Below are positions 1-5,934 of a stretch of 7,955 nt of DNA, in pieces. The notes under the pieces are model-generated. The model searched no databases. It saw only the letters and a list, made by a program, of their open reading frames with translations, and had not been told where the DNA came from. The position numbers were made by a program, and so were the translations under genes. The stretch comes from Candidatus Bathyarchaeota archaeon (GTDB lineage: Archaea > Thermoproteota > Bathyarchaeia > TCS64): assembly GCA_030613835.1 (NCBI GenBank), contig JAUWLH010000063.1, forward strand, positions 1 to 7,955, given 5' to 3'. The first letter of the stretch is position 1, and every line of letters begins with the position of its first letter.

Positions 1-379
1 CGTCAGTGGTCTTGAGGCCACATATGATGACGTCGTACCCTCCCATGTGTTCGATGGCCTTCGCTAAGGTTAAGCTTGTGGCCCACGTGTCCGCGCCGGC
101 GAAGGCCCTGTCCGTGGCCAGGAATCCCTCGTCCGCGCCCATGGCTATGGCGTCCCTGAGGGCGTCAGCCGCCCACGGGGGACCCATGGTTAGTACCTTG
201 ACGACTCCGCCGTGCTCCGCTTTGATCCTGAGCCCCTCCTCGATGGCGATCTCGTCGAAGGGGTTGATTACCGCGGCGACTCCTTCACGGATCAGTCGCC
301 CTGTCTCCTCGTCGAAGTTTACCTCAGTGGTCTCGGGGACCTGCTTGATGCATACGACGATGTTTAAGCTTGTACTCAT
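1..379 (-). CDS. etfB: Electron transfer flavoprotein beta subunit (EtfB/FixA), N-terminal part, cut by window edge
   Basis: Reading the minus strand from ATG at 379 gives 126 residues in an open frame that runs off the left edge. The N-terminus MSTSLNIVVCIKQVPET, then NPFDEIAIEEGLRIK (about residues 39-53), MGADEGFLATDRAFAGADT (about 80-98) and DVIICGLKTTD at the window edge match the ordered motifs of the ETF beta subunit. In this family the beta subunit binds AMP or a second FAD and pairs with EtfA to pass electrons between acyl-CoA or other dehydrogenases and the quinone or ferredoxin pool; it acts in the cytoplasm. The partner etfA would be expected just downstream, outside the window. 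No clear ribosome-binding site precedes the ATG. A TATA-like T-rich element at 417-428 would place the transcript start about 20 bases upstream of it. Whether this is a bifurcating ETF cannot be decided from this fragment. Confidence 0.93.
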   Translation of the reverse strand, partial: MSTSLNIVVCIKQVPETTEVNFDEETGRLIREGVAAVINPFDEIAIEEGLRIKAEHGGVVKVLTMGPPWAADALRDAIAMGADEGFLATDRAFAGADTWATSLTLAKAIEHMGGYDVIICGLKTTD

Positions 380-416
380 TGTAATCAGCTGTTTATTGTC
401 TATCAGGAATGTCGCT

Positions 417-428
417 TCTATAAAAAAT
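417..428. promoter_or_regulatory. Shared TATA-like element between divergent etfB and ybaK-like genes
   Basis: The AT-rich element CTATAAAAAAT sits alone in the 106-base gap between two divergent genes. Read on the plus strand it predicts a transcript start near 448, about 20-35 bases before the candidate ATGs of the deacylase gene. Read on the minus strand (TTTTTTATAG) it predicts a start near 398, about 20 bases before the etfB ATG. It may serve both directions or only one. The call rests on composition and spacing alone. Confidence 0.45.
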
Positions 429-485
429 CGAGTGTTGGGCGAAGGGGTTTTCAATACATGTCGATGTCTCATGGTTATGGTGCTC

Positions 486-929
486 ATGGTCGAGGATATT
501 CTGGATGGGGCCAGCGTGGAGTACAGGGTCATGGAGCTTACCGACAGGGCCGTGTCCGTCGATGACGTGATCCAGTTCTCGAAGGAGGAAATCAACCCCG
601 GCGAGATATGCAAGACCATCATAGTGAAGTCTAAAGTGGGGTTCACAGCCCTCTTCCTCAGGGGCTCTGACAGGGTGAGCTTCAAGAAGCTGAAAGGGGT
701 CACGGGGAAGGCGCGTATAGCGTCACACGAGGACGTGATGGAGGTCTCTGGCGTTATGCCCGGTGCCGTATGTCCTCTTCTTGTGCCAGTCCCAGTCATC
801 GTTGACTGGAAACTGCTCGCACTTGACAGGGTGAACTTTGGCTCGGGAGACCACCTGTATGGCGTGGAGATGAGATCGGCAGATCTTAACAGGGTGCTGG
901 ACTTTACAGTCACCGATTTCACCGAGTGA
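486..929 (+). CDS. YbaK/ProX-type aminoacyl-tRNA deacylase (tRNA-editing domain protein)
   Basis: A stand-alone protein of about 147 residues (usual family length about 150-160) of the YbaK/EbsC family. These cytoplasmic enzymes hydrolyse mischarged tRNAs, typically Cys- or Ala-tRNA(Pro), and act in trans to prolyl-tRNA synthetase. Family signatures appear in order: an N-terminal helix followed by VEYRVMEL, then GEICKTIIVK (about residues 39-48) with the conserved Lys at about residue 43, FLRGSDRVSFKKLKGV, a GVMPGAVCPLLVP segment (the family GxxPGxxxP motif), VIVDWKLLAL and a GSGDHLYGVEM strand. Three in-frame ATGs (471, 477, 486) compete. I chose 486 because it gives the usual short lead-in to the first strand; 471 would add five residues. 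The open frame extends upstream to base 6, but that stretch is antisense to etfB and is not coding. The exact tRNA substrate cannot be read from the sequence. Confidence 0.85.
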   Translation: MVEDILDGASVEYRVMELTDRAVSVDDVIQFSKEEINPGEICKTIIVKSKVGFTALFLRGSDRVSFKKLKGVTGKARIASHEDVMEVSGVMPGAVCPLLVPVPVIVDWKLLALDRVNFGSGDHLYGVEMRSADLNRVLDFTVTDFTE

Positions 930-949
930 GCCGCCCTAATTACAATAAA

Positions 950-957
950 TTTATACA
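950..957 (+). promoter_or_regulatory. TATA box of the grpE-dnaK operon
   Basis: TTTATACA lies 20 bases after the upstream gene's stop, in an AT-rich tract. It would start transcription near 978-980, giving a leader of about 58 bases to the grpE ATG at 1038. A second TATA-like string lies inside the palindrome at 962-975, so the exact promoter is uncertain. Confidence 0.5.
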
Positions 958-961
958 TTAC

Positions 962-975
962 GTCATATTTATGAC
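962..975. promoter_or_regulatory. Perfect palindrome, candidate operator of the chaperone operon
   Basis: GTCATA-TT-TATGAC is a perfect 6+6 inverted repeat with a 2-base centre. It lies between the TATA box (950-957) and the predicted transcript start (about 979) of grpE-dnaK. A dimeric repressor bound here would block polymerase recruitment or initiation. Known archaeal heat-shock repressor sites, as I recall them (Phr: TTTA...TAAA; Archaeoglobus HSR1: CTAAC-N5-GTTAG), differ from this motif. The operator role is inferred from position and symmetry. Confidence 0.45.
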
Positions 976-1037
976 ATACCGATAAGGAAATAAATCAACA
1001 GCACAACAAGAACAGAGAAAACCGGTTGAAGCCACGC

Positions 1038-1556
1038 ATGTCACCCAAGAAACCCACCAAGAAAGAACTGGAGAAGATGCTGGAGATCAGCGAGGACAAG
1101 GCAGGAAAGTACCTCAAGGAGCTACAGTACGCCAAGGCCGACCTGCAGAACATACAGAAGCAAAACCTGAAGCGCCTCCAGGATGTGAGGGACAGGGCCA
1201 ACGGCTCAATCCTCCAGCAGCTGATACCCATTCTTGACGAGCTTCAGATACTCGGCTCAAACGATGCCGAGATGGACAAGCTAGTCGAGGGGGTCCAGAT
1301 GGTGGAGAGGAAACTCATGAAGATACTAGAACTGGAGGGCGTCCAGCCCATCGAGGCAGAGGGGCTCAGGTTTGACCCCTTCAAGCACGAGGCCATCATG
1401 GAGGTGGAAACCCTGGAAGTCGAGGAGGGCCTAGTCACCGAGGAGATCAGACGAGGCTACACGTACAAGGACAGGGTACTGAGGGCAAGCGTGGTCAAGG
1501 TGGCGAGGGCGCCGGATGTTGTTGAGATAAAGATAGAGGACGATCAAGATGAGTGA
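1038..1556 (+). CDS. grpE: GrpE, nucleotide exchange factor of DnaK
   Basis: GrpE is a cytoplasmic dimer that opens the DnaK nucleotide-binding domain to release ADP. The 172-residue product has the family layout: a charged Lys/Glu-rich N-terminus and long coiled-coil helix (about residues 8-60, with ELQYAKADLQNIQKQ matching the conserved eLqR..AEf.N segment), LIPILDEL, MVERKLMKILELEGVQPIEA, then the beta-wing motif FDPFKHEAIM and the C-terminal GYTYKDRVLRASVVKVAR. I chose ATG 1038. An in-frame TTG at 1026 would add MKPR but has no better ribosome-binding site, and neither start has a visible Shine-Dalgarno sequence. The stop overlaps the dnaK start by 8 bases (ATGAGTGA), so the two are almost certainly cotranscribed and translationally coupled. 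Order grpE-dnaK with dnaJ nearby is the common arrangement. Confidence 0.96.
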   Translation: MSPKKPTKKELEKMLEISEDKAGKYLKELQYAKADLQNIQKQNLKRLQDVRDRANGSILQQLIPILDELQILGSNDAEMDKLVEGVQMVERKLMKILELEGVQPIEAEGLRFDPFKHEAIMEVETLEVEEGLVTEEIRRGYTYKDRVLRASVVKVARAPDVVEIKIEDDQDE

Positions 1557-3426
1557 AACAAAAAGAGAAAAAATCATAGGCATTGACCTAGGGACTACAA
1601 ACAGCGCCGCAGCTGTCATGATGGGAGGCAACCCAACGGTCATCCCCAGTGCGGAGGGACCAACGGTTGCGGGCAAGATGTTCCCCAGCGTCGTTGCATT
1701 CACAAAGGAGGGCCAACTACTGGTGGGAGAGTCCGCTCGTAGGCAGGCAGTAACAAACCCGGAGGGAACCATCCGTGAGGCGAAGCGCCACATGGGCACT
1801 GACAGGAAGATCACGCTGCACGGCAAGGACTATACGCCCCAGCAGATCAGCGCCTTCATACTACAGAAGATCCTGCGGGACACCGAGACTTACATGGGCG
1901 AGAAGGTGACCAAGGCGGTCATCACGGTACCCGCACACTTCAACGATAACCAGAGGCAGGCCACCATCGACGCAGGTGAGATCGCGGGCCTCAAGGTGAC
2001 CAGGATAGTCAACGAGCCCACGGCGGCAGCGCTGGCATACGGCCTGGACAAGACCGACCAGGAGATGAAGATTCTGGTCTTCAGCTTCGGCGGCGGAACC
2101 AACGACACCACCATCATGGACTTTGGCAACGGGGTCTTCGAGGTGTTGTCCACCAGCGGAGACACCAAGACGGGCGGAGCCGATGTCGACACCGTCGTTA
2201 TGGACTATTTGATCGCGGAGTTCAAGAACGAGACCGGTATCGACCTCACATCAGACCAGAAGGCGATGGCCAGGCTCAAGGAGGCGGCCGAGAAGGCCAA
2301 GATCGAGCTGAGCAACCTGATCACGACTGAGATCGAGCTGCCCTACATCGCCATAAACGCCGACGGCCCGCAGAACCTAAAGATCACTCTGACCAGAGCC
2401 AAGCTTGAGCAGATCGCTATGCCCATCGTAGAGAGGATCAAGGAGCCCATTAGGCGCACCATCAGGGACTCTGGGCTCACGGCGGACAAGATTGACAAGC
2501 TCATCCTGTTCGGCGGCATGACCAAGATGCCGCTGGTCCAGCAGACGGTCGAGGCCATCCTCGGCAAGAAGATGGAAAGGGGAATCGACCCAATGGAGTG
2601 CGTCGCCATAGGCGCTAGCATCCAGGGAGCGGTCCTAGCAGGGGAGATCGATGATATCATCCTCCTTGACGTAACCCCGCTGAGCCTCGGAGTCGAGACC
2701 ATGGGCGCGGTCATGACCAGGATCCTTGACAGGAACACGACCATCCCCACAAAGCAGACCAAGGTATTCAGCACGGCGGCCGATATGCAGACTGCGGTAA
2801 CCATCAACATCCTCCAGGGGGAGCGATCCATGGCCGCTGATAACGTCAACCTGGGCAGCTTCAACCTCGCGGGTATACCCGCGGCACCCAGGGGCATACC
2901 TCAGATCGAGGTTACTTTTGACATCAACGCCGATGGGGTCCTCACTGTGTCCGCCAAGGACCTTGGAACAGGAAAGGAGATGAGCATCACCATCCAAGCG
3001 GCAACAAAGCTCAGCGACTCCGAGAAGGAGCGCATGATAAAGGAGGCCGAGCAGTACGCCGAAGCCGATAAGGATGCGAAGGAGGCGGCCGAGATCAAGA
3101 ACCAGGCCGACAGCCTAGTCTATAGCACAGAGAAGCTGCTGAGCGAGCAGTCCGATAAGATCTCCTCAGAGATGAGGGAAAAGGTCATGGGACCGCTTGA
3201 GGCGCTCAAGACCGCCACGAAGGATGGAAGTACCGCTGAGATCAAGTCCAAGATGGATGAGCTCCAGAAGGTGGCCCAGGAGATGGGTGCATCGCTGTAC
3301 CAGCAGGCGGGTGACCAGGTTCCACCGGGCAGCCCCCAGCAGGGACCCCAGCCTGAGCAGCGGGACCAGGGTAAGAAAACCGTCGAGGCCGACTACAAGG
3401 TAGTCGAAGAGGACGAGAAAGAGTAA
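1549..3426 (+). CDS. dnaK: DnaK (Hsp70) chaperone with variant ATP-site residues
   Basis: Hsp70 uses ATP to bind and release unfolded segments in the cytoplasm. The 625-residue product has a nucleotide-binding domain (about 8-367), linker DDIILLD (368-374), beta substrate-binding domain (about 375-490), helical lid, and a Pro/Gln/Gly-rich tail ending in an acidic EEDEKE. Present are IDLGTTNS (12-19), K79 (E. coli K70), P128, R136, E156 in NEPTAAALAYG, T184 and D186; the J-domain docking residues R152 and D374 are also kept. Unusual: the phosphate-2 motif, normally DLGGGTFD, reads SFGGGTND (179-186), losing the conserved Asp. The adenosine motif, normally GGxTRMP, reads GGMTKMP (322-328). The rest of the protein is highly conserved and the frame is intact, so it is not a decaying gene. 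It lacks the roughly 24-residue insertion of proteobacterial DnaK. T-runs follow the stop. Confidence 0.97.
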   Translation: MSETKREKIIGIDLGTTNSAAAVMMGGNPTVIPSAEGPTVAGKMFPSVVAFTKEGQLLVGESARRQAVTNPEGTIREAKRHMGTDRKITLHGKDYTPQQISAFILQKILRDTETYMGEKVTKAVITVPAHFNDNQRQATIDAGEIAGLKVTRIVNEPTAAALAYGLDKTDQEMKILVFSFGGGTNDTTIMDFGNGVFEVLSTSGDTKTGGADVDTVVMDYLIAEFKNETGIDLTSDQKAMARLKEAAEKAKIELSNLITTEIELPYIAINADGPQNLKITLTRAKLEQIAMPIVERIKEPIRRTIRDSGLTADKIDKLILFGGMTKMPLVQQTVEAILGKKMERGIDPMECVAIGASIQGAVLAGEIDDIILLDVTPLSLGVETMGAVMTRILDRNTTIPTKQTKVFSTAADMQTAVTINILQGERSMAADNVNLGSFNLAGIPAAPRGIPQIEVTFDINADGVLTVSAKDLGTGKEMSITIQAATKLSDSEKERMIKEAEQYAEADKDAKEAAEIKNQADSLVYSTEKLLSEQSDKISSEMREKVMGPLEALKTATKDGSTAEIKSKMDELQKVAQEMGASLYQQAGDQVPPGSPQQGPQPEQRDQGKKTVEADYKVVEEDEKE

Positions 3427-3430
3427 AACT

Positions 3431-3457
3431 ATTTTTTTCTCACCTAAAACATTTTTT
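3431..3457 (+). terminator. T-run terminator after dnaK
   Basis: A run of seven T (3432-3438) starts 6 bases after the dnaK stop and is followed by a run of six T (3452-3457). There is no preceding hairpin, as is usual for archaeal termination. It separates the grpE-dnaK unit from dnaJ, which therefore needs its own promoter. Confidence 0.6.
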
Positions 3458-3512
3458 AAATAACCGCATCATCCAGTCGTTGCTCATCGCATGGAACCTA
3501 CGTATTTCAGGG

Positions 3513-3701
3513 CTAGAGCCACTTGCTTCTATCGTTCTCGGCGATGATCTCGTCGAGGAGGTCCCTGAAATCGATAAGCTGCTCCATTGTCACATCGGCG
3601 CTGAACGAGTCATCAGATGCCTTCCTGAACTCCTCAACTATCATCCTGATGACCATGTTGGTGTCCTCGTCCACTGGGAGGCTGAAGTGGATGCGCTTCA
3701 T
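3513..3701 (-). CDS. Small acidic protein of unknown function between dnaK and dnaJ
   Basis: A 62-residue frame from ATG 3701, beginning MKRIHFSLPVDEDTN and ending AENDRSKWL. I do not recognise the family. Codon use (AGG for Arg, GAG, ATC, CTC) matches the surrounding real genes, which argues that it is genuine. The product is acidic (about 15 Asp/Glu against 8 Lys/Arg) and looks mostly helical: a short strand-like start (RIHFSLPV), then two probable helices, TNMVIRMIVEEFRKAS and MEQLIDFRDLLDEIIAEN. No cysteines, signal peptide or membrane segment are visible. A TTG at 3716 would add five residues, but a TATA-like element at 3726-3733 predicts a transcript start close to 3701-3704, favouring the ATG as near-leaderless. 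It is transcribed away from dnaJ and towards dnaK. A chaperone link is suggested by location only. Confidence 0.72.
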   Translation of the reverse strand: MKRIHFSLPVDEDTNMVIRMIVEEFRKASDDSFSADVTMEQLIDFRDLLDEIIAENDRSKWL

Positions 3702-3725
3702 GGGAGATACCTTCAATGCACAGAG

Positions 3726-3733
3726 ATTTATGC
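3726..3733 (-). promoter_or_regulatory. TATA-like box for the small acidic gene
   Basis: On the minus strand this reads GCATAAAT. Its centre is about 28 bases upstream of the ATG at 3701, the distance expected for a near-leaderless archaeal transcript. Confidence 0.4.
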
Positions 3734-3764
3734 TGTGTGTAATACTACCCGGTGTTCAACAAGG

Positions 3765-3772
3765 TTTATGAG
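3765..3772 (+). promoter_or_regulatory. Weak TATA-like box for dnaJ
   Basis: TTTATGAG lies about 46 bases before the chosen dnaJ start (TTG 3815). It predicts a transcript start near 3793, which would leave a short leader containing the purine stretch AAGAGG (3800-3805). It shares TTTATGA with the palindrome at the grpE promoter (968-974). A weak match to consensus, supported mainly by spacing. Confidence 0.3.
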
Positions 3773-3814
3773 CCAGTTTCGGGGAGAAAATGCAATTACA
3801 AGAGGCGCTACTGT

Positions 3815-4933
3815 TTGTCCGATAAACGTGATTACTACGAGGTCCTAGGTGTCGATAGGAGCGCCTCTGCTGACGATATCAAGAAGAGTTTCAGGAAGCT
3901 GGCCTTCAAGTTCCACCCCGATAGGAACAAGGATGATGGCGCCGAGGAAAAGTGCAAAGAGAGCAGCGAGGCAGACGCCATCCTCAGCGACGACCAGAAG
4001 AAGGCACAGTACGACAGGTTCGGACACGCCGGCATCAGGGGTGCGTACAGCCAGGAGGACATCTTCAGGGGAGTAGACTTTGGCACCATCTTCAGGGACA
4101 TGGGCTTCGGCGGCGACGATATATTTAGCAGGATCTTCGGCGGTATGTTCGGTGGTGGGTTCCAGACATCAAGACGCCGCAGAGGCCCGCCAAGGGGCAG
4201 GGACATCGAGACCCGCATCGAGATTACCCTTGAGCAGGCGGCGAACGGGGCCGAGGTCGAGCTTAGATTAAAAAGCTCGGTTACCTGCACCCGGTGCGGG
4301 GGCAACGGAGCGGAGCCTGACTCACATGTCATCACATGCCCCCAGTGCCAGGGAAGGGGACAGATACAGCAACGGACGAACAGCATATTTGGTCAGATGG
4401 TAACCCTGACGACATGCCCAAGGTGCAGGGGAAGGGGACAGGTCCCTGAGAAAACCTGCACAAAGTGTCACGGCAACGGCCTTGAAGAGAAGCGTAGGAA
4501 GCTCAGCGTCAAGGTACCGGAGGGCATTGAGGACGGTGTCTACATGACCCTGCGGGGACAGGGTGACTCGGGGATGTATGGCGGACCCAAAGGAGATCTC
4601 TACATCCAGGTCAGGATCAAGCCCCACAAGGAGCTCATCCGACGTGGGAGCGATATCATCTACGAGGTTGAGATCAACTTCCCCCAAGCAGCTTTAGGGA
4701 CCGAGATAGAGGTGCCGGTGCTTGGAGGGCGTGAGCCCATCACGGTGCCCAGTGGAACCCAGAACGGGGACATCATCAGGCTGAAGAAAAAGGGCATGAA
4801 GGGGCGGTTCGGCTATGGGGATCAACTGATCCACGTCACAGTTACTGTCCCTAGAAGGCTGTCAAGGAAAGAAAGGCATCTCATACAGGAACTTGAAAAG
4901 GAACTGGGTAAAAAGAAGGGTATATTCGGCTAG
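3815..4933 (+). CDS. dnaJ: DnaJ (Hsp40, type I) co-chaperone with altered J-domain core
   Basis: DnaJ brings unfolded clients to DnaK and stimulates its ATPase. From TTG 3815 the product is 372 residues, normal for type I, and begins MSDKRDYYEVLGV, aligning with the E. coli N-terminus. Domains: J-domain (about 5-73) with HPD at 34-36; a short Gly/Phe region (about 90-125) containing FGGMFGGGF; a zinc domain with all four CxxCxGxG repeats (CTRCGGNG, CPQCQGRG, CPRCRGRG, CTKCHGNG); and C-terminal beta domains with GGPKGDLYIQVRIKPH and the conserved PSGTQNGDIIRLKKKG. The frame is also open upstream to a GTG at 3752, but that adds 21 residues (Cys/Arg/Tyr-rich) unlike any DnaJ start. Odd: helix III reads KCKESSEADAILSD where KFKEIxEAYEVLSD is usual, so three core residues (47, 50, 54) are Cys, Ser and Asp. 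The stop overlaps that of convergent purA. Confidence 0.95.
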   Translation: MSDKRDYYEVLGVDRSASADDIKKSFRKLAFKFHPDRNKDDGAEEKCKESSEADAILSDDQKKAQYDRFGHAGIRGAYSQEDIFRGVDFGTIFRDMGFGGDDIFSRIFGGMFGGGFQTSRRRRGPPRGRDIETRIEITLEQAANGAEVELRLKSSVTCTRCGGNGAEPDSHVITCPQCQGRGQIQQRTNSIFGQMVTLTTCPRCRGRGQVPEKTCTKCHGNGLEEKRRKLSVKVPEGIEDGVYMTLRGQGDSGMYGGPKGDLYIQVRIKPHKELIRRGSDIIYEVEINFPQAALGTEIEVPVLGGREPITVPSGTQNGDIIRLKKKGMKGRFGYGDQLIHVTVTVPRRLSRKERHLIQELEKELGKKKGIFG

Positions 4934-5928
4934 CGCCTGTCGATTACCTCATTGACGCCTGGGCCGGTGCCTATGAAGGATACTGGCAAGCCGATCTCTT
5001 TCTCGATCTTTGTGACGAATTCCTTTGCCTCGGCGGGCAGGCTATCATAATCACTTGAGCTCGCGATCTCAGGGTACAGGATGTCCATCTTGGTTACAGC
5101 GATCTGTGTCGCACCATTGATCCTTGCCGCCCTCTTGGCCAGCGCGTAGTTGAATGGCGCCGCCCTCCTCTGGCGGCCTGTGACCGTTCCATATTCGTCC
5201 CAGTTGCGCTTCTTGGCCTCCTCGTGGCTGATCTCGCCTTCAAGTGGCCCCTCGCCTACACGGGTTACGTAAGCCTTGCAGACTAGAACGACATCCGTGA
5301 TCCGTGTGGGACCGACTCCTACGTCGCTGCATACCGCAGCGGCACACACGTCCTTACTGGTTACGAATGGGTACCCTCCGTGGAACAGGCTGATATACGT
5401 TCCCTGTGTGCCCTCCAGTATGACGTTCTTGCCCTCATCAAGGGCATCATTGATTATCATGGGCACGTCCTTGAGGTAGGGTACCAGCTCGGGTATCTCC
5501 CTCGCCATCTTGGCTACCCTGTAGGCCCTGTCGGCGTTACACGGGCCAGTGCCAGTGCCGGTCGTGCCTATCTTCTCCTTCAGGTAACCCTGCTTGTCTT
5601 TCTCTATATGTTTGGACTCGATTATCGCGCACTGGGGATCAAGCCAGAATCTGCCCTCGATGCCCGTTTCCATGATCTCCTTGAGCAGGATCTCAGTGTT
5701 CACCAGTACACCTGGACCGATGAGCTGGACCGAGTCCTTGTTCACGAACCCACATGGCACCATGCGGAGCTTGTACTTGACGCCGTCCTTGACGACGGTA
5801 TGCCCCGCGTTCGGACCGACACCGCCCCTCGCTACTACCGCAGCATCATCTGTCACAGCTAAATAGGATACTATCTTGCCCTTGCCTCCGTCTCCGAAGA
5901 AACCATCAACAACTATTGTGCAGCTCAA
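4930..5928 (-). CDS. purA: Adenylosuccinate synthetase, short archaeal form
   Basis: PurA joins IMP and aspartate using GTP to make adenylosuccinate, the first committed step to AMP. I chose TTG 5928, giving 332 residues and the expected N-terminus MSCTIVVDGFFGDGGKGK, because GGTGAG (5935-5940) lies 6 bases upstream. ATG at 5952 would add eight atypical residues and sits close to the predicted transcript start. Motifs in order: phosphate loop GDGGKGK (12-18) with catalytic D13, GGVGPNAGHT with catalytic His 43, GTTGTGTGPCNADRAYR (IMP loop), EGTQGTYISLFHGGYPFVTS, DVGVGPTRI, YGTVTGRQRR and the base-recognition TKMD. The length matches archaeal PurA, which lacks about 100 residues of the bacterial C-terminal part. 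Differences from the usual sequence are Gly for the phosphate-loop Glu (position 14) and RRAAPFN where RRxGWFD is common. The gene converges on dnaJ. Confidence 0.95.
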   Translation of the reverse strand: MSCTIVVDGFFGDGGKGKIVSYLAVTDDAAVVARGGVGPNAGHTVVKDGVKYKLRMVPCGFVNKDSVQLIGPGVLVNTEILLKEIMETGIEGRFWLDPQCAIIESKHIEKDKQGYLKEKIGTTGTGTGPCNADRAYRVAKMAREIPELVPYLKDVPMIINDALDEGKNVILEGTQGTYISLFHGGYPFVTSKDVCAAAVCSDVGVGPTRITDVVLVCKAYVTRVGEGPLEGEISHEEAKKRNWDEYGTVTGRQRRAAPFNYALAKRAARINGATQIAVTKMDILYPEIASSSDYDSLPAEAKEFVTKIEKEIGLPVSFIGTGPGVNEVIDRR

Positions 5929-5934
5929 ACATAA

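Noticed and set aside
6..485. Plus-strand open frame upstream of the deacylase start
   Set aside because: Bases 1-379 are clearly EtfB on the minus strand, so the plus frame is antisense. The YbaK homology begins only after about 486.
458..565. Short plus frame MSMSHGYGAHGRGYSG... (35 codons, Gly/Arg-rich)
   Set aside because: It overlaps the start of the YbaK-like gene in another frame and has no homology; its low-complexity composition fits a shadow frame.
2343..2897. Long minus-strand frame inside dnaK (184 codons)
   Set aside because: Antisense to a conserved part of dnaK; such frames arise from G/C-rich third positions. No recognisable protein.
3752..3814. N-terminal extension of DnaJ from GTG 3752
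   Set aside because: The 21 extra residues are unlike DnaJ N-termini, while TTG 3815 gives an exact family start.
3480..3848. Plus-strand frames over the dnaK-dnaJ spacer (122 and 82 codons)
   Set aside because: They are antisense to the small acidic gene, whose codon use is much better, and show no recognisable domain.
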